From positions 65,013-70,941 of the forward strand of contig DAZF01000015.1 of the NCBI GenBank assembly GCA_002507205.1: a stretch of 5,929 bases of DNA, read 5' to 3'. This DNA comes from Methanolobus sp. UBA32 (lineage in GTDB: Archaea > Halobacteriota > Methanosarcinia > Methanosarcinales > Methanosarcinaceae). Numbering within the stretch: the stretch's first letter is position 1; every line of letters starts with the position of its first letter. Below the pieces are notes generated by a model. The model worked only from the letters and a program-made list of their open reading frames with translations. It was not told the origin of the DNA and made no database searches. The position numbers and the translations under genes are program-made. This document shows positions 5,256 to 5,929 of the stretch, one piece after another.

Positions 5256-5929
5256 ATGGAATTGTATGATTACAAAAAGAAGATAGATGCTGCTGAAAAT
5301 CTTATTTTAAATTCGCCTTACTCTGAAAAGAACAAAGAATTGATATTGGAATTTGTAAATGTCCTCTATGCAGAAGGCATATCAAATGCACGTGTTCTGA
5401 AATACCTTAGTTCTCTTCATCTTCTCTCAAAGTGGTTCGATAAACCTTTTCCAGAGATTACCAAAACTGATGTTTATAAGTTGGTAGCTGATTTGGAGAG
5501 ATCCGATCGTAGTGTTTGGACTAAAAGGGACTATCGTGTTACTATAAAAAAGTTCTTTAGATGGATGAACAACGGGAAGGATCCAGAAACTACTGCGTGG
5601 GTATCTACAAACGTCAAACGAAAAGACCGCAAAATGCCTGAAGAATTGCTTACTGAAGAAGAGGTCAAGAAAATGCTAGAGGCTGCAGAGCATCCAAGAG
5701 ATGCTGCACTTGTAGCTACTTGGTACGACTCTGGAGGCAGAGTGGGTGAAAACGGTACGCGTCTTATAAAGCACATTGGATTTGATCAGTATGGCTCTTA
5801 TGAGATCGTTAAAGGTAAGACCGGGATGCGTAGAATCAGATTGGTCATGTCTACTCCATATATTGCAGCATGGTTGGCAATCCATCCTCAGAAAGAGAAT
5901 CCTGAAGCTCCTTTGTGGGTAAATGTCGG
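5256..5929 (+). CDS. Tyrosine recombinase/integrase, 3'-truncated by window edge
   Basis: The frame from ATG 5256 stays open to the window edge, giving 224 residues of an integrase-type protein. Residues about 23-106 form the helical SAM-like core-binding domain (LEFVNVLYAEGISNARVLKYL, then VWTKRDYRVTIKKFFRWM). LTEEEVKKMLEAAEHPRDAALVATWYDSGGRVGE (132-165) starts the catalytic domain: R162 with E165 forms the RxxE Arg-I box, and K188 in VKGKTGMRRIRL is the likely beta-hairpin lysine. The HxxR, H/W and tyrosine motifs lie beyond the edge, so integrity is unknown. The wording KxIGFDxYGxxxIVKGKTGMRRIRL is typical of recombinases common in methanogens. Directly after RVGE, NGTRL replaces the more usual LLxL. 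The gene lies 78 bases after tRNA-Ser in the same direction, suggesting site-specific integration there. Family confidence is high; host versus mobile origin is unresolved. Confidence 0.88.
   Translation, partial: MELYDYKKKIDAAENLILNSPYSEKNKELILEFVNVLYAEGISNARVLKYLSSLHLLSKWFDKPFPEITKTDVYKLVADLERSDRSVWTKRDYRVTIKKFFRWMNNGKDPETTAWVSTNVKRKDRKMPEELLTEEEVKKMLEAAEHPRDAALVATWYDSGGRVGENGTRLIKHIGFDQYGSYEIVKGKTGMRRIRLVMSTPYIAAWLAIHPQKENPEAPLWVNV

Larger units (their letters stand above)
5178..5929 (+). mobile_element. Possible left end of a tRNA-Ser-integrated element (continues past window)
   Basis: An integrase gene lies immediately downstream of an intact tRNA-Ser gene and reads away from it, the usual organisation of att-proximal ends of archaeal integrated plasmids, proviruses and genomic islands. 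If so, the att core would overlap the tRNA 3' half (about 5153-5177). The distal att copy, cargo genes and right boundary are not in the window, and the recombinase could instead be a resident chromosomal gene. Inference only. Confidence 0.4.

Noticed and set aside
5531..5885. Minus-strand open frames opposite the recombinase
   Set aside because: The plus-strand frame has clear integrase motifs through the same stretch; these are shadow frames.
1..5929. CRISPR array, insertion sequence or complete defence operon
   Set aside because: No regularly spaced direct repeats, no transposase and no nuclease or helicase partner genes are seen; only the integrase and the Mrr-N-like protein hint at accessory DNA.

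Overview
The window looks like a chromosomal segment of a methanogenic archaeon, probably of the Methanosarcinaceae (Methanococcoides/Methanolobus/Methanosarcina type). This is an inference from gene content: an archaeal DHH phosphoesterase next to an EngB-like GTPase, a geranylgeranyl-reductase-family flavoprotein, a long archaeal SlyD-like FKBP and a tRNA without encoded CCA. Base composition is moderate, with AT-rich intergenic stretches carrying archaeal TATA-like boxes, and one gene apparently starts with TTG.

Layout. Bases 1-964 (+) hold the 3' end of a DHH/DHHA1 phosphoesterase followed one base later by an EngB-family GTPase. Bases 975-3159 (-) hold a tight three-gene unit transcribed leftward: geranylgeranyl-reductase-family flavoprotein, then a gamma-glutamylcyclotransferase-like protein whose ATG directly follows the upstream TGA, then a TatD-associated-type radical SAM protein. 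A divergent intergenic region (3160-3309) with a perfect 14-bp palindrome and repeated ATCTAA boxes separates this unit from a 246-residue protein of unknown function (3310-4050, +). That protein resembles the stand-alone N-terminal domain of Mrr-type restriction proteins, interrupted by a heptad-repeat coiled coil. Next comes a long SlyD-like FKBP prolyl isomerase with an acidic tail (4180-4938, +), ending in a short hairpin plus T-run. A tRNA-Ser(UGA) gene follows (5092-5177, +). Only 78 bases downstream begins a tyrosine recombinase (5256 to the window edge, +), open at the right edge.

How it fits together. The left four-fifths read as ordinary core or lineage-specific archaeal housekeeping: nucleic-acid phosphoesterase and GTPase, isoprenoid-reducing flavoprotein with small partner enzymes, and a protein-folding isomerase. 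The unknown gene and the FKBP gene share almost the same upstream sequence at almost the same distance from their start codons, so they may share a promoter type or a regulator. The right end, tRNA-Ser plus integrase, has the classic organisation of the boundary of an integrated element that would extend beyond the window; the second att copy is not visible here. A 13-bp inverted repeat brackets the integrase promoter region. I see no CRISPR array, insertion sequence or complete defence system. The least conventional items are the unknown PUA/Mrr-N-like gene, the shared upstream motif and the tRNA/integrase junction.
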